Assembly (NCBI GenBank): GCA_030549775.1
Contig: CM060171.1
Span: 60,012,360-60,076,359 of the forward strand
DNA length: 64,000 nucleotides
Reading direction: 5' to 3'
Source of the DNA: Tamarix chinensis
Lineage: Eukaryota; Streptophyta; Magnoliopsida; Caryophyllales; Tamaricaceae
A program made the position numbers and the translations under genes. Under the pieces are notes generated by a model that worked only from the letters and a program-made list of their open reading frames with translations, was not told the DNA's origin and did no database searches. Numbering within the stretch: the first letter of the stretch is position 1; each line of letters opens with the position of its first letter. This document shows positions 47,389 through 61,739 of this stretch, piece after piece.

Positions 47389-49000
47389 CTAGCCAATAAA
47401 ACAATACCATTGTGTTCAAAGAATTCGGCATATTTTGGCTAAGTGCATCTTCCACTATATTAGCTTTACCCTCAAGGTAGCTCAATTTTAGGTCGTAATC
47501 CTTGACCAACGACAAGCATTGGTTCTATCTCAAATTTATTTCCTACTAGGTCAAGATGTATTTGAGGCTCTTGTAGTCTGTGTGGAACTTTCAAGGAACC
47601 CCATACAAATAATGTCTCCTAATCTTAAGAGCAAATTGTATTATGACAAGAGTTACAGTAAGAAGAAGAAGAATTTTCCAATTCGAGAATAGGGAGGAAC
47701 TAGGAGACAACATCCGAGTTAGCAAATTTCAAAGCAATTCGGTAAAAGAAACTTTCTTTTTCCCAGAGAAGAGTCTTACTTAATAAATAAAGACACAACT
47801 AAACCAGTGAGACTTCAAAGTTTGACCCATACATATGTTATGCATTGGATAATTCTATTCATGGTGCCTGAGCTATCAAGATGCATACGCTATTGCTTTC
47901 CCATGTTGTATTAGTACACACTCTAAGCCATGCTTAGAAGCATCATTGTATACTTCAAAAATATTAGACCCACTCAGCAATGTGAGCATTGGAATTGTAG
48001 TCAAATTCTTTTTCAGTTCTTTGAAATCTTTATTAATCTTATCACTCCATTAAAATCTTATATCCTTCTATAGCAGGTTAGTCAATGGATGAGCTATCTT
48101 GGAGAAGTCTAAAAAAAACCTACGGTAATAACCAACCAATCTCATAAAGTTGCACACTTCCTTGACAAAAGTTGGTGCTGGCCACACACACATTGCTCAA
48201 ATCTTGGAAGGATAACTGCTATGCCATCCTTAGAGATTATGTGTCCAAGAAAAGCCACTTGATCTATCCAAAAAATTCACTTTGAAAGTTTAACATACCA
48301 TTGGTTTGATCTTAACAAAACCAAAGTATGCCTTAAATGCTTCTCATGCATCTCTCAATTGTTAGAGTAGATAAGATGTTGTTGATGAACATTATGACAA
48401 ACTAATCCACGAATGGTCAAAATATCTAGTTAATGAGGGACATGAATGATGTTGATGCATTAGTGAGTCCAAAGGACATTACTATAAACTCATAATGGCT
48501 ATATCTTTTGTCTAACGCAATATTAGGGATGTCCTGCTCTATTATCCTGAATTGATGTTAGCCTGACTGAAGATCAATCTTGGAGAATACCTTAGCTCCT
48601 TTTAGCTAGTTGAATAGGTAATCGATCTCTGGAAAAAAATAATGGTTCTTTACCGTCACCTAATTCAACCCTCAATAATTGATGCACAACCTCAACCTCC
48701 CATCCTTCTTTTCCACAAACAATACTTATGATCTCTATGATGATATACTAGGTTGCATGTAACCCTTCCTAAATAGCATCTCCAACTAGACTTGGATCTC
48801 TTTCATCTCCATAGGTGCCATACAGTGAGAGGCTTTAGATATTGGTTCCATCCCTAACAATAGGTCCATGATAAAATCGATACCTCAAATGGTTGGCATT
48901 CCTAGAACCGCCAGAAGGAATATGTCAGGTTACTCATGGATCACTACAATATGCTTTAATAGCATCTCAATCTTTCTTATATCTCAAACAATGCACAAGA
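47389..49000 (-). pseudogene. Reverse transcriptase and RNase H of element H, heavily decayed
   Basis: On the minus strand RNase H ends with a GKANIVEDALSQ-like block (about 47470). RT motifs are visible in fragments in several frames: a KDGRLRL-like region near 48690, the equivalent of the lead-in to SKIDL near 48570, and VAFLGHIISKDG near 48240. The catalytic YxDD is not clearly readable. Stops occur every few dozen codons. The expected next domain, integrase, is missing because sequence of LTR I follows at 47388. Confidence 0.65.
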
Positions 49001-49194
49001 ACAGGGGTTACTCTTTGTGTACAAGATTTCTCATCATGATTGGGAACATGGTCTTTATAGAGGGGTTAGGTTCATACTTTCGATACGAGATTCTTACACC
49101 CTTTGGTCCTCGTAAAACCACAAGCTCTTGTGCTCCATATATTAATGCTTGATACTTCCCCAACATATCCATTTCAAAAATTTTATCTAAGTCA

Positions 49195-49480
49195 TGTCAT
49201 TTGAGCTCTATGAGGTCTAATGGGAATTCTACCTGTTGAACCATCAAGGTAATCCCTTTATAGAATCTAGAGTAGACCATCCTATCCTCCAAAGGCAACA
49301 CAAAATAAGTAGAAATGGTAATAAGAGGAAGCAAATTAGCTCTATCTACGGATGAAGTGAAAGAGTGTGATGCACCAGATTCAAACAATATACATGCTAG
49401 AGAGGTAGAGATAGTAAGCATATTGGTAACCAAACCGGACTGACACTTTGCCTCATACTCGCCAATCACATTCAAGCATC
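49195..49480 (-). pseudogene. Protease of element H
   Basis: The 92-codon open stretch has the aspartic-protease site as ILFESGASHSFTS, where the family usually has FDSGASHSF, so the catalytic Asp is Glu here. It continues with FYKGITLMVQQVEFPLDLI, like the end of the domain. It would have processed the polyprotein. It lies between gag and RT in the expected order. Confidence 0.75.
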
Positions 49481-49489
49481 CTCTTAGAG

Positions 49490-50700
49490 AAACTCCTACA
49501 TCACTAGCTAATCCCTAGCCTTGCAGGAAGGTGCAAGGCTTTTGTCCTCTAGAATGGTCAGCTCGACTACCTATATTAGTTGGTGATGAAGGAACCCTAA
49601 AAAATCTGTAACTCCTACTGTTGCACATATCATTTTCTCTAAGCTTATGTTTGAACTCTTGGAACACTATGTCCCCCAACACGACACTCATATGATTAGT
49701 CTCCGACTATACCACAGCCATGGCAAGTCCCCTTGTTGCCTCCATAATCTAATCTTGGGTGGTCTGCTTCATAAAGCTTATAGTGGTAATTCCTCTCCTT
49801 GATACATCCCTTGGAATAACCTCTAACTCGTGGCAGCGCTTAGGCACTGAGGCAGCGCTTCCCCCAAAGTAGGCTTTCTTCATGTCACTAGGACACTGAT
49901 AACCCTCAAATTTTCTTTTTCCTCCCATTTGGGCACTCCAAGATTAGATGACTCAGGAAGCTTCTGATGCTTGCTTGTACATTCCCCCCATGTTTAGTAG
50001 AGTAACTCCCACTTGTATTTCATAGTATCTGATCCCCCATCTAATTTTTAAATGGTGAAATTTCATCATCTCATTAGCTTCCACCTATATAGAAAACTTG
50101 ACCCAAGTCTATGATTCTCATTAAGTGCTCCTATATTATCATGCCTCCCTACCAAAGGGCCATGAAATCATCGTACTTCATTATATAGATATGAGTGTGG
50201 TAGAAATGGGCATGAAGTTCCTTAAGGAATGGTCCCCAACCCGTAATATCTCCACCTCTATGCTAGGCACTCCTCCACCACATGAATACTCTTCCCTTCA
50301 CATAGTACACTACCACATCAACCCTCTTGTTGGTAGGGAAACCACATGTGGTGAAGGTCTTCTCCATGTCTTTGATCCATCTTTCCATAATATTAGGATC
50401 CTCCTGATGCTCAAAGATTTGTGGGTGATAATGCCCAGCCCTTCTAAGCCAATCTTCCAAAACTAGTGTGGGTGCTTGCACAAGTAGTGGTTGTGGTGCT
50501 CAAATCTCACCTCCCAAGTAGGCTCATACGGTCTCCATGAATGCCTCGATACACTCATCATGGTGGTTAGAGCTGATTGATTCCTAAAGTCTAAGAGCGA
50601 TTGAACCAATTTATCACTTAGCACTGAAATTAACTGCACATATCATCAACAAAGCTATCTACAACACATTCCCCTAATCCACTCTTGCTCATGGACATGC
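49490..50700 (-). pseudogene. Gag of element H
   Basis: The 72-codon open stretch 50263-50481 reads IFEHQEDPNIMERWIKDMEK, then CGFPTNKRVDVVVYYVKG and WWRS, the N-terminal part of the retrotransposon gag domain. The remaining gag (50260-49490) is broken by stops in all minus frames. A zinc-knuckle equivalent near 49720 is too decayed to assign. Confidence 0.72.
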
Positions 50701-50902
50701 TAGGTTTGAAAATTCTTTACTTTGAACTATATACTTGAAGGATTTAGGAAAATCATTTAAAAGAATTTAAAAAAAATTGACATGATAACAACCTATGGTA
50801 TCGACTATAATTGTCAAGGAAAAAAAAATTCCCAAACAAGCCTTGACACTAACATATGGTATCAGCTAGCAACACCAACAATAAATATAATATTAAAACA
50901 AA

Positions 50903-50917
50903 GATTTGATACCAACT
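50903..50917 (-). promoter_or_regulatory. Primer binding site of element H
   Basis: On the minus strand the LTR ends GGTGTTACA at 50918, followed by AGT and then TGGTATCAAATC, which matches the initiator-Met-tRNA site TGGTATCAGAGC at 10 of 12 bases. Confidence 0.8.
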
Positions 50918-53900
50918 TGTAACACCACCATTTTTCACTACTAAAGAATTCTATTTTTGAAAACCTTGCAAACGCAGAAATCTAATAAGCAATAAGATAG
51001 GAAGAAACCGCCCATCACATGGCAAACACAAGACTGAGAAACAAAAATTAAACATACTGGTAGCATAGTGAGCAAAAACATGTGGGTGATGTAAAAAAGG
51101 AAAACTTCAAAGTAAAAGAACTTATTGGTCCAAAAAATTCAAGTGTGCAAGGAAGAAAAATTAACTAGAGCATAGGGTTGAAATTTTATAAAAACAAAAT
51201 ATAATGAAACCCTAAAATATTGTCCACCAATGGCCTCTCAGAGTCTCTAGAGGTCCATTCTCTTAGAACCTATACCCCATACTTGATTATCCAACCACTA
51301 ACCTTATTCAAATTGTGCAAGATACATATTCCAATTATTATTCAAATTATCTTTCCAATTTTTATCATTATCATTGAATGATGGATTGTGAACAACCCCA
51401 TGGTCTCACATACCATGAAAGCTTGTCCAAATCAAGGGACAAAAAGTCAAGGTTGAAGCCAATTAACCACTAATGGACATAAGGTCGGGTCGAAGACAAG
51501 AAAACATAAATAGACATAAGTACAAGCTGAAGCTAAGTAAGTATAAATGGACACAAGAACATCATCATTTTCTAAAGTAGATAAGATACTGGGATTTACT
51601 AGGATCCCACTCAAAGGCAAAGCCTGAAGGCACCAATAATGCTTGAAGACATACTAAGCCTAGTAGCAAATTGATGATAAGGTAACCTTGACCCATACTA
51701 TAACACTCCCAAAATTTACAGCTAAAAATTTTTGTTTAACAAATAAATATAAGTATGAGGGTGCTACCATCGTGATGAGTACAAGCCTAGACTTCAATTA
51801 GTCTCTTACTAACCATAAGGCTAAGAATAGTTATCACCAAACATTGGTCAAAATTAAAACAAAGATTCATAGAAAAACTGAAATGTTCATAACACAGAAA
51901 TCAGAGTGAGCATTAAAATGTTATATAAGCTAATAAAGTGTGTAATCAAAGTTCCCATCAGGGGTAAAAGGTGTAGTAAAATAAAACAAAAAAAATGATA
52001 CATAGGTAAACCAAAGTAGAAGAAAAGTCGGCCAACGTTGCTCTTAGGTCGCCAAGCCAAGTCCAAAGATCAACTCTTAGCCCCACCTGATGCCTTATAA
52101 GTGTCATAGGCATCAAAGATGGCATCTCCTACCTGTACAAACGCAATAGGACCCTTTGCTTGTGGGAATGAGCAGCACCCATGAATCGGGTGTTCAATAC
52201 GCTACGCACTGAGTAAGGTAACCATGCAGCTAAGGTCGTACGTAGAAAGGCATATAATACAAGCATGATCATACAGATAAACATACAAGCAATGTAGATT
52301 GTAGAGGTCATGTTATAGTTTAGTTAAACTTATTTTTTAGATCTCTGGTCAGTATACTCATTTCACACCATGCTTATTTTCAATCCATACAAGTAGAGAA
52401 ACCCCACTATTATAGTTGGTGGATGGGAAAAACACCAAGGACAAAATGCTCCTAGCCACTATTATTTGCCAATCGATCGATCTCCAAGGCACCCCAACTT
52501 CTGGCCACTATTATTCGTCGGTGGACGTGTTTAGGCCTGGCTCAACTATCTTCCTCTTTAAATAGTTAGTATCTTATTTGTGTCTTATTCGATAAATATG
52601 TCCACCCTTGACAATCATGTCATAATCTGTCTAGTCCTATTCAGTTGAGAGAGCCCCCATACCTTAAGACCTCTACACCTCCCAACACATGCAGACATCA
52701 TTTCCCCTTTTCCTTACTTACCACGAATACCTAACTCTTAAGGGTGTGGGTCGAGGCCCACTTCCCTATACCATCTAAGTTAACTCACTATCGTCCTGTA
52801 GGATTTTTCCTAAAACCCTAAATAGGGCTACATGGCCAATCCTTCCTCTATCTCACACAACTAAAGCTCCTTTACCACCAAACACATCACCTCACTTAGA
52901 TTCAACCCCAAGTATTCTACTTTACCTCCCATTACACATGGGACCATGAAACCCTAGTTGGCCACCCAAATATTAGCACCTTTCTTTTCCTATATATCAC
53001 CTCTCCATTACTCATCTATCATCTTCTCTTCCACATGGCACCCACACTCACCCTCCATATGCTATTCTTCCACTTTTTCCCTATATTCCACTCCCCTCCA
53101 TTATTTTTCACTTCCACAATCTCCTCCATTTAGGGTTTTCCTTCCGAACCCTAGCCAAGCTCCCTATGCACCCTTATACCAACCTACGTACTATTTTTCA
53201 CCTAAGGACTCCAATCACCCCAAAAACTCTTCCCTTACCTTACTTACACCCTAAGGCAATTTTTCCCACGTAAGGATCATCCCCATTCAAACTCCATCCA
53301 TCCCATGCAAACCCTAGACTTCCCTATGCAAGATTCACTCCACTATCTTATTTTGTCCATATTTTCCTTTTATTTGTCCCCTCATTGATCATGAGATAAT
53401 TAGATCGTTCTCATATCCCTTAAGTCAACTCATTTTCCCTTTTTCCCATTTCATCCTTTCACCCTATATCATATTATTAAAACATCCTCTCATGCATGTC
53501 CTAGAGGGTTACATCATATAACACCACAAGCACAAGATACATATCATTATACATATACCATAAGGAAGTCACATAAATGTACCTTAACTCTGACCTACGC
53601 TACATGTAAGTAGTCATAATAACATAAGGTATATAACATAACACATGGCATAGAACTCATATAACACACACATAGTTTGTCTTAGCTACATCCCCACCTA
53701 ATACGATATCAGGCTTAGAGCACACTCCTACGCCTTCTTAGGGTTTTGACTTGATTCACCTATAAGAGGAAAATACTAAGGGTTAACTCCTCTCTTACCA
53801 AAATTACCATTATTTTCTACCTTACCCTTATCATAGCCTAATATTAGGGCTAATAGTAGTAATAGTAGTAGTAGTAGTAGTAGTAGTAATAATGATGATG

Positions 53901-56900
53901 ATGATGATGATATTAACACAAATAAAATAATTAACAACTCAATAAATTATTTTTAAATGTTAGGGAGGCTAGGGCACAACTTAGGGATGGTGGTGACCAG
54001 GCAGTGTTGGCGATGGAGGAGGGTGTGGAGTTAAAGAGGTGGGTTTCTAGGCTGGAACAGGAGGAGTGAGATTGTGGTTGTGGTGGTGGTGGATGCTCTG
54101 GGTTGAGAGGGTTGGAATGGGGGTGGTGGCGCAACTAAGGGGGTAGTGTAGACAACGGTTGGTGTGGTGGCCGAAGGTGGTGGAGGGGGAGGAAGGGTGA
54201 AGGAGAGGGAGGCAAGGAGAAAGGAAGGTAGGGGAGGTAGAGGAGACTTTGATGGTTGCTTTAGCAGGTAGGGGGAGTTGTGGTTGCAGCGGGGATGGCG
54301 GCGCATGGCAACGAGAAGGGCAGTGATGGAAGGGAATGGGTAGGTGGGCAACCAACTTTACACAACTGTGGTAACTTGTGTAGGAGGAATTAGAGGTGGT
54401 GGGTGGTGTGGTTCAGTGGAGGATAATGTAGGGAGGAGTTTGGTAGGTGATTCAAGCGGCAGCGATGGGCAATGGTGGCGGTGGAGCTGTCTGAATAGGT
54501 GGTGGGGAAAGGGAGGTAGATTTCAGGGTAGGAAAAAGGGAGCTCGATTAAGAGTCAGGTATGGGGTATTCATAGGCAAATAGGGATGGAAACGACAGAG
54601 GGGGAAGAGGACAAGAGGTGGTAGGTGTGGCAGGGTTGTCAGTCGGTACAGGCCTGCAAAGTTGTAGGGACTATTTAGGTTGGGGAAGAAATAAAAGGGA
54701 AGGGGCATGCGTGAGGGGGAGATGTGGGGTTGGTTGGGGTCGAAAAATGAAAGGAAAATGATGGGGAGAGAGGAGGACGGTAGGCTGGTCAGCTTACGCT
54801 AGTAGAGGAGGGGGACGATGGTGGCGAGGTTGTAGGTTCGCATAGGAAAGGAGTGGGGTAGGAAGATGATTCGACAGGTTAGCTAGTTGGGGAAAGAAAA
54901 AGAGAAAAAGTTTAGTAAGATAATAATTAAATTCCCTTTTTAGATTAATTTATGATATCTTGAATAAGTTTTCCTAATTAAATTATTTATTATTTTCTTC
55001 TTGATTTTGCATTAATTATTCCCCCTTCTTTTAACAAAATAATTTATTTAATTAATTTTTCTAATAAATCCCTATTTTAACATAATTCTATAAATTAGGG
55101 TGTTGGGGTATTTCACATACACTAATCGATTATCTTTCTCTTTATGTTATTAGTATATTATTTGTGTGATCACGTGATCACACAAGCCCACATAATATGC
55201 AAACAAGACATCCATTTGCTAATTCTATATTAATCCTTACTATTCCCAAATATGTGTCAAATTTATATTCAGACTTACTAAAAAAAATCAATTTCAAGAG
55301 GTTAATCTAGTTAAGACTAATTTTCAAATTTCATTTCCCTTTTTGAGCCATCAAATAACTACTTGGGTTTATCCCTCAAGACTTTTACAATGACCATTAA
55401 GTATATCATGCCTCATGATTCATTTTGTCCATCCATTTGGTTTTTAATCCATATCAACAGATATATTTTACCCATTAATAGATATATTAACAATTTTAGG
55501 CACTACCTCAATGCATATACAAACCGAGAAATCGAAATTACTCAATCTAGCTGAACCACTCGATCGGTTTGACCTTAAAAGTTGATCGGTTCTACCAATA
55601 AGTCAATTGGTTAGGAAAATTAGTCAATCGGTTTGGGCCAACAATTCAATTGGTTTGGCTGAACTAAACCTTGCGTTCCCTCAAATTGGTTAATCAATTT
55701 GGACAAACCAGCTAACTATTCATAAACCAATCGATCGGTTATGCCAAACCAATTGATGGGTTTTAGTAATAAGTAAGAGCATGATCACTATAGACCTATC
55801 AATTGATAGTTTGGGTTGATTAGTTGAATATTCTAAGGACCGGTCTATCAATGGGACCTAATTAGTCGATTGGTTTTCCTTTAACCAACAATAAACAAGA
55901 ATTTTCATGAAGATCATATTGGAAAATCTATACCTTACTAGATTAGTTTAATCTTCCTATTCCAAATCTAAAAACCAACACTCATACCAACATAAAAAAT
56001 CTGAGCTTTGAAGATTTCATAACACACAAGCTTAACAGAAGTCACATTTTAAAATTAAGAATGAGTTGCTTGATGTAGGAAAAACATATATCAAATAAGA
56101 AAACTCAACATGCAAAAGTCATCAACTTTCAAAATCTTAAAAATAGAGTTAAAGTTTTAAAATTTCAACACATACTTTTGTAAATAAGAGCTTGAATTAG
56201 AAGATGAAAATCACTCACCAAGCTAAGAGAAAATAGAGGAGATTTTCTTTTGAAAATTGTGCTTCAAATATCTCATAGATCTAACCCTCCCTTACATAAG
56301 GATAGATAAGAAGGAGCTAGAGAAAGGGTCTAAAGAGTGAAATGAATCCAATTAAACATTGAATTTAAGGGAAAGGTCACATGTTCAGAGGATATTAGAC
56401 TAAGTTGGTGGCTAAAAGAAAGGTGAATGGAAGGGGCCATTAGGGCTATTTATAGCCAACAAATCGATAGAATCATGAGTATGGTTAAGTATAGATTAAA
56501 AACCCCAATCCTTATGGCTCAAATTTCATTTGAACTAATAGATCTCATCCAAGATAGATTGATCTCTCTTTGATAGGTGAAATGGTGATTCTAGAGAGTT
56601 GTAGGTTGACTTATCTCAAAAATGCCAAATAGAAGTGGAAAATGGAAATTTAGAGTGGATATAATCTTCTAGCTAAGAAGAATTAGGTTTGGAATTGAAG
56701 AAACAATTCCAGAAGTGTGCAGAGGACAAACATGGAATAAGATAAAGCTAAGGTCATCTTCTCCCTTAATTAACCCAATCAAACTTCTCAGATATGTTTG
56801 AGGAAAAAATTCATGCTAAATGTGTCATAAGAATGCTAAGAATATTTAAGAACAATTTGAAATAGGGTTATCAAGGACCTATATTAGTATGAGGAAATTT

Positions 56901-57232
56901 TATAAAAAAATTGAGTTTTGATTATGTAGTTAGCTAGACAAGCTAGTCAATTAGTTTGGCCTACTAGTTGACTATTATACAGACAAGTAGATAGGTTCCC
57001 CAGCCTATCAATCATTTTGGTCAAGCAAACCATTGGGATCGAACAACCAAATAGTCCAACCATTCATGAAACTAGTCGATCATTCTACATGAAAGTTGAG
57101 TTATAAAATTTCTAACAAGTTTTCAAATCTAAATTTTCTCAAAAATCCATTATAGTTCTAAATCAAAATAAAAAATTCAACAAATGGCATAATATGTCAT
57201 TTAAAAAATTTACAAAAAGATGGGGTATTGCA
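50918..57232 (-). mobile_element. 5' LTR of element H, split by solo LTR J
   Basis: It begins TGTAACACCACC on the plus strand and ends GGGGTATTGCA. It is about 2.89 kb without J. It holds the GATTGGTT / CGATCGGTT repeat zones and a long non-coding stretch (55900-56900) in which I see no gene. The portion 55560-57060 is largely absent from the 3' LTR. Confidence 0.78.
51699..55115 (-). mobile_element. Solo giant LTR 'J' (3.4 kb), same family as A
   Basis: It begins TATAACACTCCC (TG mutated to TA) and ends GGGTATTTCA, with an exact duplication catac at 51694-51698 and 55116-55120. It shares with A the block GGAATGAGCAGCACCCATGA near 52162, CCACTATTATT modules (52400-52530), the phrase gattcacctataagagg (about 53754), a short TAG/ATG triplet run (53850-53912) and a G/A-rich zone (53960-54910). 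The proline- and serine-rich ORFs at 54031-54355 are compositional. Confidence 0.82.
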
Positions 57233-58230
57233 CTTATTGGACTTCTAGTAGAACTTGCAAGCAACGTTTGGGACACTACTGAAGATGAGCACCGTTTTCC
57301 ATCAAGCTAATGATGGTCGGATTGAGCACACTATTTAGACTTTGGTCAATATGCTATAGGTTTATGTACTCTAGTTTTAGAGTAGTTGGGTGGATCATTT
57401 ATTCTTGATAGAATTCTCAAACAACAAGAGCCATCATACGAGCATAGAGATATCACGTTTTAAGGAACTCTATGGTTAGAAGTGCCCTAATTCTTTGTGT
57501 TGGAGTGACACAAGAAAGACAGTCGTGTTGGGACCATAGATGGTAGAGTAAACTACTAGTTAGATTAGGTTGATTTAAGATCCAATGAAGGCATCATAAT
57601 ATAGGTAGAAGACTTATACAGATCTACAAAGTATGATATATGGGTTTGAGGTAGGTGACTGAGTGCCTTTGAGAGTTTAACCCACCATGTATGTGATGCA
57701 TTTTGGTCGAAAGGGGAACCTTATCCCAAGGTACATTTAACCGTACGATATTTTGGATTGGGTTTAGGTGTTACTTATTCACTCGTCATGTCTATTGACT
57801 TTTCACACGAGCATAATGTTTTTCACATCTCTAAGTTGAGGATGTGAGTGGTACATCTGTCACACATCATTCACCTAGATATGATTGAGCTTGATGATGC
57901 ATTATATTATAAGGAGTGGTTGGTGAGGATCCTTAACACAAAGAATCAAGAGTCTCATTCAAAGGTTGTTTGACTAGTGAAGATCTTGTGGTCATGCAAT
58001 GGAGCTAAGGAAGCTACCTAGGATTTTGAGGATAAGATCAAGATGAAGTATCTAGTTATTTTTATTTAGATGCATGGTACTAGTAACACCTCCTCCTTTA
58101 TTTGAGTAGAACCCTTCTCTTCGATACTATCCTTTATTTGTTACATTCCTTTTTCTCTATGGCCTAGGATTTTGTTACATTTTGAGCTTATAAGAATATT
58201 TTTCTTTCTCAACTTCGATGCCTAAGTCTC
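57233..58230 (+). pseudogene. Rest of integrase and chromodomain region of element K
   Basis: It continues the integrase interrupted at 5093. Fragments in several frames read LLVELASNVWD, a DGR-EHTI-like block, SSWVDHLFL, then near 57830 a SHL-VEDVSGTSVTH-like equivalent of the pre-chromodomain region, and near 57985 a WSCNGAKEATY-like chromodomain block. Stops are frequent. A purine tract follows (58235-58246). Confidence 0.72.
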
Positions 58231-58234
58231 TTTT

Positions 58235-58246
58235 AAGGGGGGAGAG
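58235..58246 (+). promoter_or_regulatory. Polypurine tract of element K
   Basis: AAGGGGGGAGAG lies three bases before the 3' LTR start and is the plus-strand primer site of LTR retrotransposons. Confidence 0.8.
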
Positions 58247-58249
58247 CTA

Positions 58250-61200
58250 TATTACCGGATCCAAAAACCCTTGAAATTGTATTGAAAATTATTTTGATAT
58301 AAAATAAATAACTTTTTTTTTGGAAAAGGACCTAAAAACTTAATAAATTTGTTAATTTTTGACACACTAATCAATTAGTTTAATTAACTAATCGACGGTT
58401 ATGCTTGGGAACTAGAAATTTTATTTTCAAATGTTTATAAGAACTTCTAATTATAATTTATTTGTGCTAATAATCATATTTTGGTGCTTTGGGATTATAT
58501 TTAAATTATTTAGATCACTCTATGATTTTAGTTCAATAATTTTTTCCCAAAAGTACTTTTTGGGGGATATCTCCCCTTCTTTCTTCTCCCTCACTTTACT
58601 CTCTCTTGTAGAAGCCATGGCTACATGTTTGACTTCCTACACTACTCTTGTGACCTACCAAACCTTTGTCATCTACCTTGTGGTCACACCTTGCCTCCCT
58701 TTCCTCAACCTGTGATGTCCTTTAATTATGGGTTTACCACACTCAACCTAAAATATACTTTCCTCTCTCCTACTTTGGTATGTTAACCAACACTTCCCTC
58801 CTATACACCCCATTTATTATTCTTTTCGCTTGTTATCATCTATATTTTCTAAATCTATCCATTTTTCCTTTGTGAAAAATTCCTATGTTATGGGCATTCT
58901 CCACTATTATTTTCCTTTCTTATCTATTTAGAAAAGATGGTTTGCTTCTAGTTTCCTCATCCTTAGTCTAAAATTATTATCTCATCTTTCTTCTCTTAAT
59001 TTTAGCTTTAGTGATGGTGTATTTCTCATCAGCAATGAAGGGTCAAAGTTCTAAGAAAGGTTGAAGACCTTAGGTTTTTGTTTTGGTTTTGGGTTTCAAT
59101 TCTAAGAAAAGGTTGTGTTATGTCATATTTCTTCTCCTTTTTCATTTGATCTAATTTTTATTAACTTTTTAAAAGGATTTTTAATGGTTTTTATTCTTGA
59201 TTCTCTTAGTTATTGAGGTCGTGGTAGACAACCACAAAATTAGGAGTATTCTATGCTAGAACAACTACTTGAAGGTGAGGCATTTTTATCTTTAACATGA
59301 ATATGATCTTTCTTTTTTTACACTTCCATGTTTTTGGTGTATATTTATGTCAAGCAAGAGTTAGTTATATTTTAGGATCCACGCATATGGTAGAGTTTTC
59401 TTCTTTGAAATTTAAGCTTGTTTTGGGTTTCCTAATATTAAGCATAATTTTTTTATGCTAATAATACCATGTATCCATATGATTTTGTGTGTGCAACATG
59501 TATTTTGGTGTATTTTATGATAAAAATGCATGCTAGAATTATTGTGGTAAAGTTGGGTGAAGTTTAGGTATATGGATAGCAGGTCTAGCTTTTTTTTTTA
59601 CCCAAACAAGTTGATCCAATAGTTTGACTGATCTACAAGTAGTGTGAACATTCACTTGGTTTAGAGATTTTGATGGCTAGTTATGAGATAAGTTGATTAC
59701 TTCAAAGAACCAGTTGAGTCATTTTCATGAGGATTCGATCGATTTGCATAATTTTTTGGTTGGTTTCCTTATTACTAGAGTAGTCTATTCTCTACATAGA
59801 ACCATTGATAGATTATGTAAAACTCATTTACTTGTTTCTCATGAAAAGTTGATCGGTGGGTCTAACAATCAACTAGGCATCTTATTTTATTTTCTATTTA
59901 GGTTTGGTATGACCACACTAATCGATAGGTCCTAGGGACCGACTAGTCTACCTATATTTTACCATGTTTGTTTATTAACTATTATTCTTCCTTTGGTCCT
60001 TCTATATTAATTTTCCTATATAATTACAACATTTTAATCATAATTCTAATTATGTTTACCATGAAATTAATATGGATCAAAATAATGATATTTTTACCTT
60101 GAATTGATTAAGTTTAGTGTCATCTCTATACAAAAAAATGGTTGCTTATATACCTTACGATGTGTTTGTTGTTATCACTTGGAAACAAAAAATTTGGATA
60201 ATAATGGAACTAACTTATGATTTGTGATATTACTTGGTAATTAATGAATAATGGATTAAGATTTGTTTCTACCCTTTTTCTCCAACTCTCAGGGTATCTA
60301 GCTAGGAGTTAGTGGATAGGTCACCTTTTGTTTTATATTTTCACCCAATACCTATTTTCTTCTCTACCAAGTTGCAATAGGCAGGTGTTATGTGCATATA
60401 TTTGAGGTATCAAATTATACTATAGGAAATCGGCATGACATTGGTGTCTAATACAAGTTGGTGAGGTATCCTTATACAAGATCCTAGAACTTTGTATTAT
60501 CTATTACTTAGGTAGGTGTTGTATCTCAACTTTTTATCCCTCTAGGCAGAAGCATTCAAGGCATGGTGTGTGAGGTAACCTAGAATAAGGCCCTTAATGT
60601 ACTCTGGCCACATATTGTGAGTGTGGTATCCCATGGTATGTTATCCATTGCAATAGGTGCACTTGATATGTGGCGGGTATCGTATCCCCTACAAAATCCC
60701 ATTCGATCTATCCTTGCCCTGTATGATGGGTGTGGTATCCCATTATTTGTGTATGTTTCCATAAATTTTGTTCATGGTGAAGAACTTTGTATGGCCAAAT
60801 GAATTATCATAATAAATGAAAATTATGTGATCACTAAAGGAAGATTTATAATATGGTTTACATTATATGGTTATAATGCATTTGTTGTATTATTATTCTT
60901 CCATGATCTCCATGTAAACATGCCTTGTTATATTACTATCGTATGCCTAAGTTTTATTTTAGGTTTACATTCTTATTACCATTGTATTATTTGACTTCAA
61001 TCTTCAGCATGAGCCCTTACCATATTTTAGATAATTTATTTTACCAGTACTTCACTCTATGGATACTATATTTGTGTGGTCACTATGCTACTCTAAATTT
61101 TGGTTTGGTGATTAGTTGATGATATACAGGGATATAATTCTTAGTTAGAGTATGTTGAGGATGATAGTGCGGGCCAATAGCTGGCCATTTTATAGGGGAG

Positions 61201-61568
61201 AGTTACTTTAGTATTTAGTTAAGAATTATTCTATCTAGTTGGATGTGCTTTTGGCCATTAAGTTGGGATACTTTTGATTCATTCTAGTTATTCAAACTCT
61301 TAGCTTTGATTTCTGTATTTGGATTTCTAGACTCTTTTTTTTTCTATATTACTATTCTTTCCATTATTATTGTATAATTGTAGGATTTCTAATTGAGCAT
61401 GAATTCTTTCATGATTGTTCCATTTTGTCTTACATTAGGTATAGATTAGGTGGTAATCACACGTATCTCATGATTGATTTGATAGTAATGTTTTCTAGTT
61501 TTTCTTTTACAATTTCTTCCACATTATCTTTAAAATGAAAATTTTTAATTCAAATTTTATGGTTCACA
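58250..61568 (+). mobile_element. 3' LTR of element K (3.3 kb)
   Basis: It starts TATTACCGGATCC (from TGT...ACCCGGATCC) after the polypurine tract and ends near TTATGGTTCACA. It aligns with the solo copy at 43172-46720. It contains GATTGGTT-like repeats (59600-59940) and repeats of gtgtggtatccca (60600-60740). It holds no gene; the ORFs 58431-58715 and 60925-61119 are not recognisable proteins. Confidence 0.75.
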
Positions 61569-61739
61569 CTATATAAGAGGTTAAGAGTGTAATCTTATAT
61601 ACTTTTAACTTAAAATATATAATTTTATACCACATAAGTTTACATGTTTTATATTTTTAAAGGTTTTATAGGATATAATGATCTTATGATCTGATTCTAT
61701 GATCCAATCCTAAGCCTCAATATCAATTTTAGTTAATAT

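Noticed and set aside
53931..54708. Pro/Ser-rich ORFs of about 100 codons in LTR J
   Set aside because: Same compositional cause; the two long minus frames overlap each other almost completely.
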